Source: Pseudeuparius sepicola
Taxonomy: Eukaryota > Arthropoda > Insecta > Coleoptera > Anthribidae
Direction: 5' to 3'
NCBI GenBank assembly: GCA_963920635.1
Contig: OY987305.1
Location: 26,436,876-26,500,875 of the forward strand
Length of the DNA: 64,000 bases
The notes beneath the pieces were generated by a model that was given only the letters and a program-made list of their open reading frames with translations, did no database searches and was not told the DNA's origin. How positions within the stretch are numbered: position 1 is the stretch's first letter; the number at the start of each line of letters is the position of its first letter. The position numbers were made by a program, and so were the translations under genes. Below are positions 41,287-54,017 of this stretch, piece by piece.

Positions 41287-43435
41287 CAAGCATGAACAAA
41301 TCAGAGAGAAAATAGCATTAGACAAGGTCTAAGCCTTTTACAAAAATTTATAAACCACTAGATTACGATTAATATTTAAAATTGAATTTTGATATCAAAG
41401 TTATTTAATGTTGACAAATAATGATAAAAATTAAATGTTTAGAACTATATTAAACTAAGGGGAACTATGCATAGTTTTTTAAATTTTTAGATAAGATAGA
41501 TCAACTGACCGGAATAGCAAAGTGCTTAATATTTAATTATTTTAATTTTAATTAATAATTAATAAAAAAAATTATAATTAATTTAATTATAAGAGAAAAT
41601 TGTGAGAATGCTCCAGCCCGAATTTAATGAAAATTATTATATTTTAAATCAAATTTAACGCGAAAACTTTATTTGAGACTTGAACGGTAAGTACAGAATT
41701 TAAGAAAGCTGATAAAACTGCAGCCAATACGAATTTACTAGAAAACTGAATTTATCGGTGTCAGATTTATCTGAGCGGCTCCGTACTACAGAATCGAGAA
41801 TTAACCCGAAAAATAAGAAAGTAATGTGACCAAAACTTCAAATATTCAACCAGAAAACAACCGCAAGATGGTGGGTATTCAAAGAAGGACAGTGCTATGT
41901 TTTTGAGTTAAAGATGGCCGGGGCCTTGGACAAAATGAGTCCTTCAAAAAAAACAGCACGTCAAAAAAAAACGCTACAGGTGAGTCGCTGAATTAAGCAA
42001 AAATCAAAAAAAATTACTGACCTGTAGGGTTTTCCAGGAGAAACAGCCACCACCTGCTCGCTGTGTCCCGCGCTTCATCAGCTACGCAGCCAAAAAGGAA
42101 GGGCCTCGTGCAAGCGTCGTTGCCTCACGATGCCGTGAACATAGAAAAACAAAAAACCCAAAAATATTAGTCACACCAAGTCAATCACCAATATAAAAAT
42201 ACAAAACCACTCAAACAAATCACCGATGGTAAAAATTGAGCGAGATAAATTCCGAAAAATCGGAAATTTGGCGGGAAATGGGCAGATGCCTCTGCAAACT
42301 TAATACAAGCGAAGGCGGGAGCAAACTCTTCGAAAGATCGGACCCTCCCGGCTGTTGGCCGGCAGGACCTACGCCATCCGTCCGCTCTCGACCAATCAGG
42401 TTTTAGCATGAAACGTATTTAATAAACTAAATAATGTTTATGTTCAAATTATGCATCAAAAGAACCGAAAAAACGAGTAATTCATAATACAGATTTTTAA
42501 TTACATACCTGCTGATAGGTAAACACACACTTGAATCTTCGCATTTTGAATCTGCACAGGGTTCGAGGCTAGGCGGAAGTATGCGGCCATTGACCATATG
42601 ACGCGCGAAAATTTGAAATAGTCGAAATAATTTAAGTTTTAAAATTTAAAAAAGTCGTAATAAAATTAAAAACAATATTGTAAATGAATTGAAACTGTAC
42701 GAAAAATAAATTAGTTATTAAGTATGGATATATATTTGAAAATAATGACTTTATGTTAATAAAAAATATAAAAACGAGTAACGGATTTTGAAATGGAAAA
42801 ATCCGTCAAGAGTTCTACCCACCCAAGATAAATCCGGAAGTCAAAGTAGCGCTTCCTGAAAATACCGTCCGCAGGGACTTACGATTATCACAATTACAAG
42901 AGCAAGTGTGCGCTACCACGAGTGCTATCGCAATTGTATTAACAAAAAAAAGGAGAGGGGGGACAGTAAATATGCAATTCATAGAGGTGCAGGTGCTCCG
43001 CGATACTGGTAGATTACTTAGTGATATATTCCACTCTAAGTCTATATCACAGATCTATATAGCTTCGCTACAGACTGTGCCTCGCCGTATATTTTTAGGC
43101 GAACCCAAAAGGATGCCAAGTCCCTGGAGTTGGCATCCTTTGTGGGAATTCGTACAAATATTTCCACTACCGTCCCATAGAGGTCGCTGAGTTCTACATC
43201 TTTCCACTCGTCGTTGTCAAATGTCGCCTATCCATTTTAGGGATAAAAATACATCTGCATACAAGCAGATGTATTATGTATATAAACACAGACCTATATA
43301 GCTTAGCTAAGATGTATACGTCTGTGATATAAATAATATGTTCACAGAAAGAGGCAAGGAAGATGGAATTGGTAGGTAAGGATTTTTGAGATTCATATTG
43401 ATATACATATACTTACTTAAAATTGCCGGGAAAAC
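41287..43435. other. Non-coding, no recognised gene
   Basis: AT-rich sequence with a GC-richer part at 42,030-42,400. At 43,040-43,330 short palindromic blocks occur ('cacagatctatatagcttcg', 'catacaagcagatgta'), and relatives of them reappear at 46,810 and 47,005 on the other side of the satellite. No gene seen. Confidence 0.5.
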
Positions 43436-45250
43436 TACACCCTGAAAATCTCAGAAGTAAAAAAATTGCCTGACAAAAAAACTACCCCTTCCAACCCCCG
43501 AAATGTTTTTGGTCGGATCCTCGCCATTTTCAGCCAGAACGTTCAAAGTTTAAACAGACGCACCAATCCGCGGTTGAAAAAATTTACCTGACGAAACTAC
43601 CCCCTGCATCCCTTTAGGGAAAAAATTGATAACTCCATTGTTTCTGGTCCGATTTTCGCCGTTTTCACAAGAACGTTCAAAAGAGTCTCAGAAGCATAAA
43701 AAACTGCCTGACAAAAACTACCCCTTCCCACCCCCGAAGTTGTTTTTGGTCGAATCCTCGCCATTTTCAGCCAGAACGTTCAAAATTTACCCAGACGCAC
43801 CAATCCGCGGTTGAAAAAATTTTCCTGGCACAACTACCCTCTGCATCCCTTTAAGGAAAAAAAAATGATAACTCCATTGTTTATGGTTCGATTTTCGTCG
43901 TTTTCACAAGGATGTTAAAAAAGTCAGTTTGAGAAATAAAAAAAACTGCCGGAAAAAAAACTACCCCTTCCCACCCCCGAAGTTGTTTTTGATCGGAACC
44001 TCGCCATTTTTAGCAAGGACTTTCAAAATTATTCCAGAAGCAACAATCCGCGGTTGAAAAAAATTGCCGGAAAAAACTACCCCCTGCATCCCTTTAGGAA
44101 AAAAATGACTCCATTGTTTATGGTCCGATTTTCGTCGTTTTCACAAGGATGTTAAAAAAAGTCAGTCTGAGAAATAAAAAAAACTGCCGAAAAAAAAACT
44201 ACCCCTTCCCACCCCCGAAGTTGTTTTTGGTCGGATCCTCGCTATTCTTAGCAAGGTCGTTCAGAATGACTGTAGAAACACCAATCAGTGGTTGAAAAAA
44301 ATTGCCGGACAAAACTAGCCCCTGCATCCCTTTAGGAAAAAAAATGATAACTCCATTGTTTCTGGTCCGATTTTCGCCGTTTTCACAAGGATGTTAAAAA
44401 AAGTCAGTCTGAGAAACAAAACAAAAACTGCCGGAAAAAAAATACCCCTTCCCACCCGCGAAGTTGTTTTTGATCGGAACCTCGGCATTTTTAGCAAGGA
44501 CGTTCAAAATTATTCCAGAAGCACCAATCTGCGGTTGAAAAAAATTGCCGGACAAAACTACCCCCTGCATACCTTTAGGAAAAAAAAAATGATAACTCCA
44601 TTGTTTATGGTCCGATTTTCGTCGTTTTCACAAGGATGTTAAAAAAAGTCAGTCTGAGAAATAAAAAAACTGCCGAAAAAAAAAACTACCCCTTCCCACC
44701 CCCGAAGTTGTTTTTGGTCGGATCCTCGCTATTCTTAGCAAGGTCGTTCAGAATAACTCCAGAAACACCAATCCACGGTTGACAAAAATTGCCGGACAAA
44801 ACTACCCCTGCATCCCTTTACGAAAAAAATGATAACTCCATTGTTTCTGGTCCGATTTTCGCCGTTTTCACAAGGATGTTAAAAAAGTCAGTCTCAGAAA
44901 TAAAAAAACTGCCGGAAAAAACTACCCCTTCCCACCCCCCGAAGTTGTTTTTGGTCGGATCCTCGCGATTTTTAGCAAGGACGTTCAAAATTATTCCACA
45001 AGCACCAATCCGCGGTTGAAAAAATTTGCCGGACGAAACTACCCCCTGCATTCCTTTACGGAAAAAAATGATAACTCCATTGTTTCTGGTCCGATTTTCG
45101 CCGTTTTCACAAGGACGTTCAAAAGAGTCTCAGAAGTATAAAAAAACTGCCTAACAAAAAACTACCCCTTACCACCCCCGAAGTTGTTTTTGGTCGAATC
45201 CTCGCCGTTTTCAGCAAGGACGATCAAAATTAACCCATACGCACCAATCC
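43436..45250 (+). repeat. Satellite array, forward half, about 7 units of about 240 bp
   Basis: The marker 'aactccattgtttctggtcc' recurs near 43,632, 43,869, 44,110, 44,350, 44,596, 44,835 and 45,073. Each unit also carries 'ccccgaagttgtttttggtc' and 'caccaatccgcggttgaaaa'. Unit length varies slightly through A-runs. ORFs here are satellite translations. Confidence 0.92.
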
Positions 45251-46745
45251 AGAGACAATGGAGTTATCATTTTTTCCCTAAAGGGATGCAGGGGGTAGTT
45301 TTGTCCGGCAATTTTTTTCAACCGCGGATTGGTGCTTCTGGAATAATTTTGAACGTCCTTGTTAAAAATGGCGAGGATCCGACCAAAAACAACTTCGGGG
45401 GTGGGAAGGGGTAGTTTTTTCCGGCAGTTTTTTTTATTTCTGAGACCGACTTTTTTAACATCCTTGTGAAAACGGCGAAAATCGGACCAGAAACAATGGA
45501 GTTATCATTTTTTCCCTAAAGGGATGCAGGGGGTAGTTTTGTCCGGCAATTTTTTTCAACCGCGGATTGGTGCTTCTGGAATAATTTTGAACGTCCTTGC
45601 TAAAAATGGCGATTATCCGACCAAAAACAACTTCGGGGGTGGGAAGGGGTAGTTTTTTTCCGGCAGTTTTTTTTAGTTCTGAGACTGACTTTTTTAACAT
45701 CCTTGTGAAAACGGCGAAAATCGGACCAGAAACAATGGAGTTATCATTTTTTCCCTGAAGGGATGCAGGGGGTAGTTTTGTCCGGCAATTTTTTTCAACC
45801 GCGGATTGGTGCTTCTGGAATAATTTTGAGCGTCCTTGCTAAAAATGGCGATTATCCGACCAAAAACAACTTCGGGGGTGGGAAGGGGTATTTTTTTTCC
45901 GGCAGTTTTTTTTAGTTCTGAGACTGACTTTTTTAACATCCTTGTGAAAACGGCGAAAATCTGACCAGAAACAATGGAGTTATCATTTTTTTCCCTAAAG
46001 GGATGCAGGGGGTAGTTTTGTCCGGCAATTTTTTTCAACCGCGGATTGGTGCTTCTGGAATAATTTTGAGCGTCCTTGCTAAAAATGGCGAGGATCCGAC
46101 CAAAAACAACTTCGGGGGTGGGAAGGGGTAGTTTTTTCCGGCAGTTTTTTTTTATTTCTAAGACTAATTTTTTTAACATCCTTGTGAAAACGGCGAAAAT
46201 CGAACCAGAAACAATGGAGTTATCATTTTTTTCCCTAAAGGGATGCAGGGGGTAGTTTTGTCCGGCAATTTTTTTCAACCGCGGATTGGTGCTTCTGGAA
46301 TAATTTTGAGCGTCCTTGCTAAAAATGGCGAGGATCCGACCAAAAACAACTTCGGGGGTGGGAAGGGGTAGTTTTTTCCGGCAGTTTTTTTTTTATTTCT
46401 AAGACTAATTTTTTTAACATCCTTGTGAAAACGGCGAAAATCGAACCAGAAACAATGGAGTTATCATTTTTTTCCCTAAAGGGATGCAGGGGGTAGTTTT
46501 GTCCGGCAATTTTTTTCAACCGCGGATTGGTGCTTCTGGAATAATTTTGAACGTCCTTGCTAAAAATGGCGAGGATCTGACCAAAAACAACTTCGGGGGT
46601 GGGAAGGGGTAGTTTTTCCCGCAGTTTTTTTTTCTGAGACTTTTTGAAAGCCCTACTGGAGGTATGAAGTTATTTCGCTAAAGGAGTGCAGGGAGTAGTT
46701 TTTGGCAGACAATTTTCTCTAATCGCGGATTGGTGCATCTGGAAT
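45251..46745 (-). repeat. Satellite array, inverted half, about 6 units
   Basis: The same unit in reverse orientation: 'ggaccagaaacaatggagtt' recurs near 45,250, 45,485, 45,724, 45,963, 46,202 and 46,441. The switch point lies within the unit at about 45,250. The inverted units are more alike than the forward ones. Confidence 0.92.
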
Positions 46746-47129
46746 AAATCTAATAATTTCAAATTGTGGCTGCCGTATTATTAATACTCGTATACCCGCT
46801 ATTCCTTCTATCACAGACCTATATAGCTTCTATCCACATGTTCTTGCACTGACAACGTTGCAGCGTTTTTTATGGGATAGGTGCTTTCAAGGCCACTGAA
46901 TTATTGTCGTCAGGCCCGCCGATTATATTTTTATTCGAATTTCCCGCATGCGGCGCCTTCTATTGGTGCCAGCTCAAACAATTGGGTCCCCAGGCCCCAG
47001 GCACTGTCTGTAGCGAAGCTGTATATGTCTGTGTCTATATCAAGACGGGAATTGTTAATCATAAACCAAAATAAAGACACCTCAAAAGATACCCTATAAT
47101 AACCGAATGACTGTTTGGAAGCAACTTAG

Positions 47130-48692
47130 ATGGCACTATCAAGAGTGTTAAGGACTTAGAGAAGTCAGTTGATCAATTAAAGATTCACAGTACCAACCGA
47201 AGAGGCAAGATCGACACAAGCCTCAGAGCGACAAGAGACGTCGCTACCCTTAGAGGTTGGTATCTGCGGAGTCGATTAATATTTCTTGTTCAGAATTGGT
47301 GTGACTTGGTTAAGGATAGGAGATTTATTTCCTATATAAAGGGAATAAACATTACTTTTATTAAGAGGCCAATACAGACGGTTGTTCCTCCCGAACCAAG
47401 GTGGTTCAAGGAGGAGATTAATATTATCATCTATATAATTCTAGATTTAGAATCTATTTCTAAAGTTGATCAAAGGTAAGTTCGATTCATTTTTAATATC
47501 CTTATAATTCCAAAAACCTATGATAGTTACCGTTTAATTTTAAACCTTCGGTCCTTTAATAAATTCGTTAATTTATCTCATGTTAATAAGATAGGGGACT
47601 ATAGAACTGTTTCGCGTTTGATTACATCAAACATCTTTATGGGAACCATCGACCTATCTTGTACCTATCAAACCGTCTCACAGGAAATTTTTGAGATTTA
47701 GATTTAACAATTGTATATATGAATACAAGGTGTTGGCTCTTGGGCTGAGTTGTGTCCTCCTAATTTTTAACATCATTTTAAGACCAGTAATGTCATGGTT
47801 GAGTGAAAGAGGATTCTTTTCAGTTATCTATTTGGATGATATATTAGATTTAGGAAGGGACACTTCTCAATGTCAAAAGAATATACAGGAGACAATAGGT
47901 TTAATAGAACATTTAGGATATCTCATGAATTATAAAAAGAGTAACCTCATCCCCAGTCAGCTCTGTAGATATTTAGGGTTTGTATTTAACTCTAAGGAAA
48001 TGTCACTTGAGCTACCTCCTGAAAAACGTCGGAGGCTTATAGCACTGGTAAGAGAGTTTCTCTTATTGAAGAAATGCAGGATTAGAAGTTTTTCTAAATT
48101 TATTGGTAATTTGGTTTCGGTAGCTCTCGCTATTAAATATATTTTTCTACATATAGTTAAAGCAATTTGAACGACAAAAATTTTTTACATTAAGAAAAAC
48201 TCAGGGGAACTACGATAGAATAATGAATTTACCGTCAGTCTTGCTACCGAATTTCTGTGGTGGCTTAGAGAGTTACAATTTTCCGGTAATGCGTTACGTT
48301 ATGACAGATTTTCTATGGAAATGTTTACAGATGCGTCAAAGACTGGCTGGGGTTGTCATTGTAACAACAAGCCGATTCATGTTTTTTTTTGGTCGGAAGA
48401 GGAAAAACAGCATCATATTAATGAGTTAAAATTATTAGCTGTTTACCTGGGCTTATAATATTTTTTGAGAAAGATGTCTGATTGTAATATACTGTGTAGG
48501 GTGGACAACACCTCAGCGATGTGAATAAAAACATTTATATTATTTGCCTCTTACAATAATTCGGCTGACAATTTCGTCGCTGACAAGTTTCTCGACAAGT
48601 ACACCAAGAGATAGAATGGGCTCTGGTAGGTTATGCTTTTAGTAAAAAAAGGAGACATTTGGTAATCCAATGCATAGACTTGTTCGCAAGTC
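47130..48692 (+). pseudogene. DIRS reverse transcriptase / RNase H, broken
   Basis: Visible blocks in shifting frames are FIKRPIQTVVPPEPRWFKEE (about 47,350), IIPKTYDSYRLILNLRSFNK, DYRTVSRLITSNIFMGTIDL (about 47,600), LGLSCVLLIFNIILRPVMSW, the catalytic VIYLDDILD (about 47,830) and LCRYLGFVFNSKEMSLELP (about 47,960). These are characteristic of DIRS/Ngaro reverse transcriptases rather than gypsy. An RNase H-like FTDASKTGWG and HHINELKLLAVYLG follow at 48,330-48,460. Stops and frame changes at about 47,480, 47,700, 48,170 and 48,430. Confidence 0.82.
48676..48692 (+). repeat. Left target-site duplication of the LINE insertion
   Basis: 'agacttgttcgcaagtc' (17 bp) is repeated at 54,001-54,017. 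The string is itself palindromic (GACTTG-TTCG-CAAGTC). Confidence 0.85.
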
Positions 48693-51648
48693 TGTGACTC
48701 TGGGGGCAGGGCGGTCATGAGTTCCCTAGATGGCCTAGACCTGGTTTTGCTCAATGACGGCTCTCCCACCAGGCTAACTGCTCCAAATATTAACAGGTCT
48801 GCAGTCGATCTTACTTTCGTATCTAAACCCCTAGGTATTTACTGCGATTGGGCAGTCAAAAATGATTTTATAGCAAGTGATCATTTTCCGACACTATGCT
48901 CATTTAATCCTCACATTAATCAAACCTCACCAGATCCTGAGCGGAGGTATCAGATTAGGGATTTTAAAAAAGCGGACTGGACTGGATTTACTAGGGATGT
49001 TGATATAGGTCTGGAATCATCAGAAGGAAAACTGCATGCAATATATATTGCAGCTTCCCTACTATGAAAAAACAAATCGCGGAAACAAAAAAGTTTCTTA
49101 AAAATAAGAAAAAGAATAAATTTAAAGAATTTTGTCATTCCCTAAACCATGAAACAACATTAAGCAAGATTTGGAGGTCAATCAAAGCCTTTAGAAGGTA
49201 TTGGAATTTTAATTCAAACAATCAACTCCCATCTAATAATATCGCTCAGAGCATTCTGTCTAAAATGGCGATTTGTAATATTGACCCCAATTTTACATTT
49301 AGGTTTGATAACATTGATGTTGATGAGTTCAATATCTACGAGTTTTATTCCTTCATTCAGAATAAAAAAGATAGAGCAATGGGACCAGATAATATATCCT
49401 ACTCTATGATAAAATATTTACCTCCTTCTGCTGTCAGAGTGATTCTTAAATCCTATAATTTATGCCTCAGCAATCTTGTCATCCCTCCTCAGTGGAAAGA
49501 ATCAATTATTGTCCCTATTCTAAACCTGATAAAGATCCATTGATAGATGTAAACTATCGTCCTATTGCGTTATCTTCGTGTCCGGGAAAAGTGCTTGAAG
49601 GAATGATAAAAAGGCGTTTAGAATGGATTCTTGAAAGTAATAACTGTCTTCCCCCTCTTCAGCTAGGATTTAGAAGGGGTAAAAGTTGTCTTGACGCCTT
49701 ATCAATCATCAATCAAGAAGTCCTCTGCTCCTTCTCTCAAAATCAATTTACTATTGGGGTCTTTAAAGATATAAGATCTGCTTATGACAATGTAAATCCT
49801 AGCATTTTATACCAGGATATGGATAAAGCTGGTATTCCATCAAAATATAATAACCTTACCTACTCCATTCTGATGAATAGATCCTTGTATGTCAATGACA
49901 GGGAGGGCAAATTAGTGGACCCAGAAGTGTGTAGCTTTGGGCTTGCACAGGGTTCCCCTCTTAGACCCCTCCTTTTTAATATATATACACATTGGGTTCA
50001 CATTCACTCTTTACGGACGATATTACTATTGTCCAGTATGCTGATGACCTAGTCATTCTAAAATCGGGGAATAATATAGAGGCTATGATATCAGATATTA
50101 ATATCAAGCTAATACAAATGAAGGTCTGGCTCTCAAATCATAATTTAGATATAGCACCTAATAAGTCGGGAGGTGTATTGTTTAGAAAAGGAAAATCGGA
50201 TAAAATACATACAAATCTGCAGTGGGGAAACCACTCAATCCAATGGAAACAAGAGGTCAAGTTCTTGGGTATGATGTTAAACTATAATTTTAACTGGAAC
50301 TCCCACATGAATCTCATTCATAACAAATGTCAGAAGGGCATCAATATTATGAGATCCCTTTCTGGTGTTTGGTTTGGAGCGGATCCACTAATTCTCCTTC
50401 AGTTTTATAAATCTATTGTTAGATCTTACCTTGATTATGGTGCATTCCTTTTTAAACCAACTAGCAAAAAAAAATCTAAATAAATTGGACAGAATTCAGT
50501 ATGCTAGACTCAGACTAATAAATGGCTTGATGAAATCAACTCCAACCTTGGTGCTGTTGGGAGAGGGAGGTGAGATGTCTTTAGACTATAGGAGAATGTG
50601 GCTTGCCTCTAAATTCATTAATAAAAGATTAGCCTATAAGAACAATAAAACTATTGAATATGTTAAGAAGCTAAGTTATGCTAATCAACTTGATTACTGC
50701 AATTTCTGGAGAAATAAAGATTGTCCTTACCTGATCAATGCCCTTGGTTTAAATATCAGATATAGTTCAAATATTAATTATATGGACGTCCCAATTGAAT
50801 TTAATATTGAAATTATCCACCAGGTTAACCCATAAATATCATTAAATGGTTGGGCAGGAAAAGTGATTTTTCTTGGTATCAGGAATTATCCGAATTTCTT
50901 CAGATCAAAATTTGTGGAGTACACCTTTATCTTTACTGATGGTTCTCGTGACCCATCGTCGGGCAGAGTAGGCATTGGAGTTCATATTGATGTTAATTTT
51001 TCAGTAAGTTTTTGTGTGGGGGAAAAATCTGACCAAAGCTATTATATTCTCAGACTCGAGAAGTGCCATTGATAAATTAACGAGTACGAAGGGGTTGATT
51101 CCAAATTCTATCACAGCGATCACGAAAAGGTACTTGATTGTGGCTGCGGAAGAGGGTTTGATATAAGACTGGTCTGGATACCAGGTCACAGTGGCATTCC
51201 TGGAAATGAGATGGCAGATAGGTTAGTAAATATAGGCAGAGGTCTTAATGTGCCATACGAGATTAAAGTAAATTATGAGGATATAGCCCCGGAATTGAAA
51301 AAGAACCCTTTTACGGAATTTTTAAATAGCTTGACAGTTAAAATCAACAATAAGAATAGCCATTATGCTAAACTATCTCATAACCTCTCACTTAATCCTT
51401 GGACTTTGAGATGTAAATATGTTAACCGGAAACAAATCACTTCTTTCATTAGGATGAGGTCAGGTCACTGCCTCACTCCGGTCCACATGCATAGACTGGG
51501 AATCACTGATTCCCCGTTATGTGGATGTAGAAGTAGGGGCACACTATCTCATATCATTTTAGAATGCCCATTATATCAATACCCTGATAATCAAGACCTG
51601 TATCAGGGATTAAATAAAATCCTAAAAGTAGGTCCCTTGTCAATATAA
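48693..51648 (+). pseudogene. LINE ORF2: endonuclease C-terminus, reverse transcriptase, RNase H
   Basis: Domains in order: end of the AP-type endonuclease (NRSAVDLTFVSKPL, NDFIASDHFPTLCSF, about 48,800-48,910); a linker with KDRAMGPDNISYSMIKYLPP; and a reverse transcriptase with NYRPIALSSCPGKVLEGMI, LGFRRGKSCLDAL, FKDIRSAYDNV, GLAQGSPLRPLLFNI and catalytic QYADDLVIL (about 50,036). Then RNase H (FTDGSRDPSSGRVGIG, LVWIPGHSGIPGNEMAD) and a C-terminal CRS-type zinc knuckle (LCGCRSRGTLSHIILECPLY). Frame changes at about 49,066, 49,510, 50,010, 50,470, 50,840 and 51,070 disable it. An RNase H after the reverse transcriptase points to the I/R1/LOA group. Confidence 0.88.
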
Positions 51649-51660
51649 TATGATATTGAT

Positions 51661-53646
51661 GCCCACTATGGGGATCTCGGAAACTAGCAGAGCTAAAACA
51701 AAGGTTAATTTTAAGATATGACATAAACTTGTGTTTTTTTAAATGTAAATCATAGTTGGCTGTGGCCTTATGAAATCGGCGATTTTTTGAACTTTCCAAA
51801 AATATAATACTCGGCATAGTTATTATCAAAAATAAAATAGCTATGGCTAATTTTCTGATTGTTTTTTTTAAATTTAAACATAGTCAGCCATGGAATATTT
51901 TCATAATTACGTTCTATTTTATAATTAGAAATACTTCAAACTTTCAAATATTTTACTTTTTAGCTGGTGACAAAATAAAACAAAAATTATCATGATGGAG
52001 CTCCACCACATAATTATTTGCCCGTAAGAAATTACCTAGATCAGCTCTATCCAAATAGTTGGATAGGGAGAAATAGACCTATTTCCTGGCAGCCCCGATC
52101 CCCCAATTTGTCTGTTTTGGATTTCTTTTTATGGGGAACAGTACAAAATAAAGTATGAGACAATTGTTGAATTAAGAGCAGCTGTTTTAGATGCAATGCA
52201 ATTGCCAGTATTGACAGGCGCTCTCTAAGAAAGGCGACAAATTCAGTTTTAAAAAGATGCAATATTTGCGTAAATAATAATGGTGGATTGTTTGAACACC
52301 TTCTTTATTTTAAACGGTGACCTTCTAAAATAATATTAATTTGAATTTGAGTTTTTTAATTTTTGTTTTATTTTGTTTTATTTTGTTGCATTTTGTTACC
52401 AGCTAAAAACAAAATATTAGAAAGTTTGATGTCTAATTATAAAATAGAACGTAATTATTATGAAAATTCCATACCTACCTTTTTTGACCAATCGGAGGCT
52501 CGTTTTTTGCTTCGTTGTCATGGCAACTAAAAAAATTTCCGGAAATATTCTCACTTGCTCTAGGCAGCAGGAGGTGATTACAGCGGAAATTTGTTGACAG
52601 ATGTCATTATTATAATGTGACATTGTAACATATACTCAACACAAATTTTTTTCTTACCGAACCCCCCACGTTCTTGAATTAATATCCGGAAATTTTTCTC
52701 TAACAGAAATTTTTTAAGAAAATTGTCCCTCGTCACTACGCGACTCGTGATAATTTTCAAAAAATTCGTGTACCTACTCGAAAATTTTCCGGCAATAATT
52801 CATGCACTAGGGCGATTACTAGTGAAAATTCCATACCTACCTTTTTTGACCAATCAGAGGCTCGTTTTTTGCTTCGTTGCCATGGCAATTCAAAAAATTT
52901 CCGGAAATATTCTCACTTGCTCTAGGCAGCAGGAGGTGATTACAGCGGATTTTTTTTGACAAATGTCATTATTATAATGTGACATTGTAACAATTAGATA
53001 CCCGACAAAAATTTTGATAATAATTTCGTTTAATTTACGTGTAGGTATGGAATTTTCTTACCGAATACCCCACGTTCTTGAATTAATATCCGGAATTTTT
53101 TTCGTGTACTCGAAAAATTTCCGGCAATAATTCAAGCACTAGGGCGATTACTAGTGAAAATATTCCATGGCTGACTATGTGAAATATTTAAAAAATCAGA
53201 AAATTAGCCATAGCTCTTTTATTTTTTTTTATAATAACTATGCAGAGTATTATATCTTTGGAAAGCTCAAAAAATGGCCGATTTTATAAGGCCACAGCCA
53301 ACTATGATTTACATTTAAGAAAACACAGGTTTATGTCATATCTCAAAAATCACAAACAACATAAAAAATTGGACTAGATTATCTTATTAAGCCCAAAATT
53401 ATCTACAATTTTTGTCTATACAGTTTTTTGTATAATCAGAAATAACGGAGCTACAGAGATCTGATCAAATAACAAAAAATCACTCTTTTCAAAATATCTA
53501 GTGAGCCATGAACTTTTTTAAAAATCCAAAAGAGGCATTAGATTGAGCATTTAAAACTGCAATTCTTTCTCCATTTAACCTTTGTTCTAGCTCTGCTAGT
53601 TTCCGAGATCCCCATAGTGGGTATCGAAAAAAACTCACCCTGTATA
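51661..53646. repeat. Foldback element 4 (within the LINE)
   Basis: 'actatggggatctcggaaac' at 51,665 answers to 'gtttccgagatccccatagt' at 53,608. The arms extend over 51,661-51,900 and 53,165-53,640. The right end reads 'actcaccctgtata'. Another copy of the right arm, inverted, is at 63.7-64 kb. The centre holds a tandem duplication. No gene. Confidence 0.8.
52465..53115 (+). repeat. Tandem duplication, 2 x about 370 bp, inside foldback 4
   Basis: 'ttccatacctaccttttttg' (52,467 and 52,829) and the following 170 bp (gcagcaggaggtgattacag, attataatgtgacattgtaa) occur twice. So does 'cacgttcttgaattaatatc' (52,667 and 53,073). Copies differ by a few percent. Confidence 0.85.
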
Positions 53647-54000
53647 TAAATCCTCTACGATAAAATCTTTTTTTATTTGTCTCTAGAAAATTGACATTGA
53701 CATCCCATCTTTTATAAAACTGGGTTCTCCTACTATCATCCGAGGCACCATTTCGGGGTTTGTGTGTAGCTCCTCCGGTGCTCGGTAGCGAGAAGGGTCT
53801 TATCCTGTGTTGTGACGTTTACTAACTCCGTTTTAATGACGAAATTTTAAACTACTGGCCAATAGTTCAATCAAGATTTTAGTTAGAGGGGTCATGGATT
53901 AACTCCAGACGGTACTCCTTGGACAAGTAAAGGTGGTGAAACAAACACCGACACTGGGTCAATGGTGGAAACCTAGCCAAAAAAAGAAAGAAGAAGAAGA

Positions 54001-54017
54001 AGACTTGTTCGCAAGTC
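54001..54017 (+). repeat. Right target-site duplication of the LINE insertion
   Basis: 'agacttgttcgcaagtc', identical to 48,676-48,692; the DIRS frame (DLFAS) continues across it. Confidence 0.85.

Larger units (their letters stand above)
48693..54000 (+). mobile_element. 5'-truncated LINE (R1/I-type with RNase H) inserted in the DIRS element
   Basis: It starts abruptly inside an endonuclease domain and ends with a 3' untranslated region and an (AAG)n tail at about 53,985-54,000. A 17-bp target duplication flanks it. Truncation at the 5' end plus a simple 3' tail is what target-primed reverse transcription leaves. A foldback element (51,661-53,646) has since landed between its coding region and its 3' end. 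Confidence 0.85.

Noticed and set aside
45455..46519. Frames of up to 194 codons on the minus strand
   Set aside because: Each is the 240-bp satellite read through in one phase; the same peptide recurs unit by unit.
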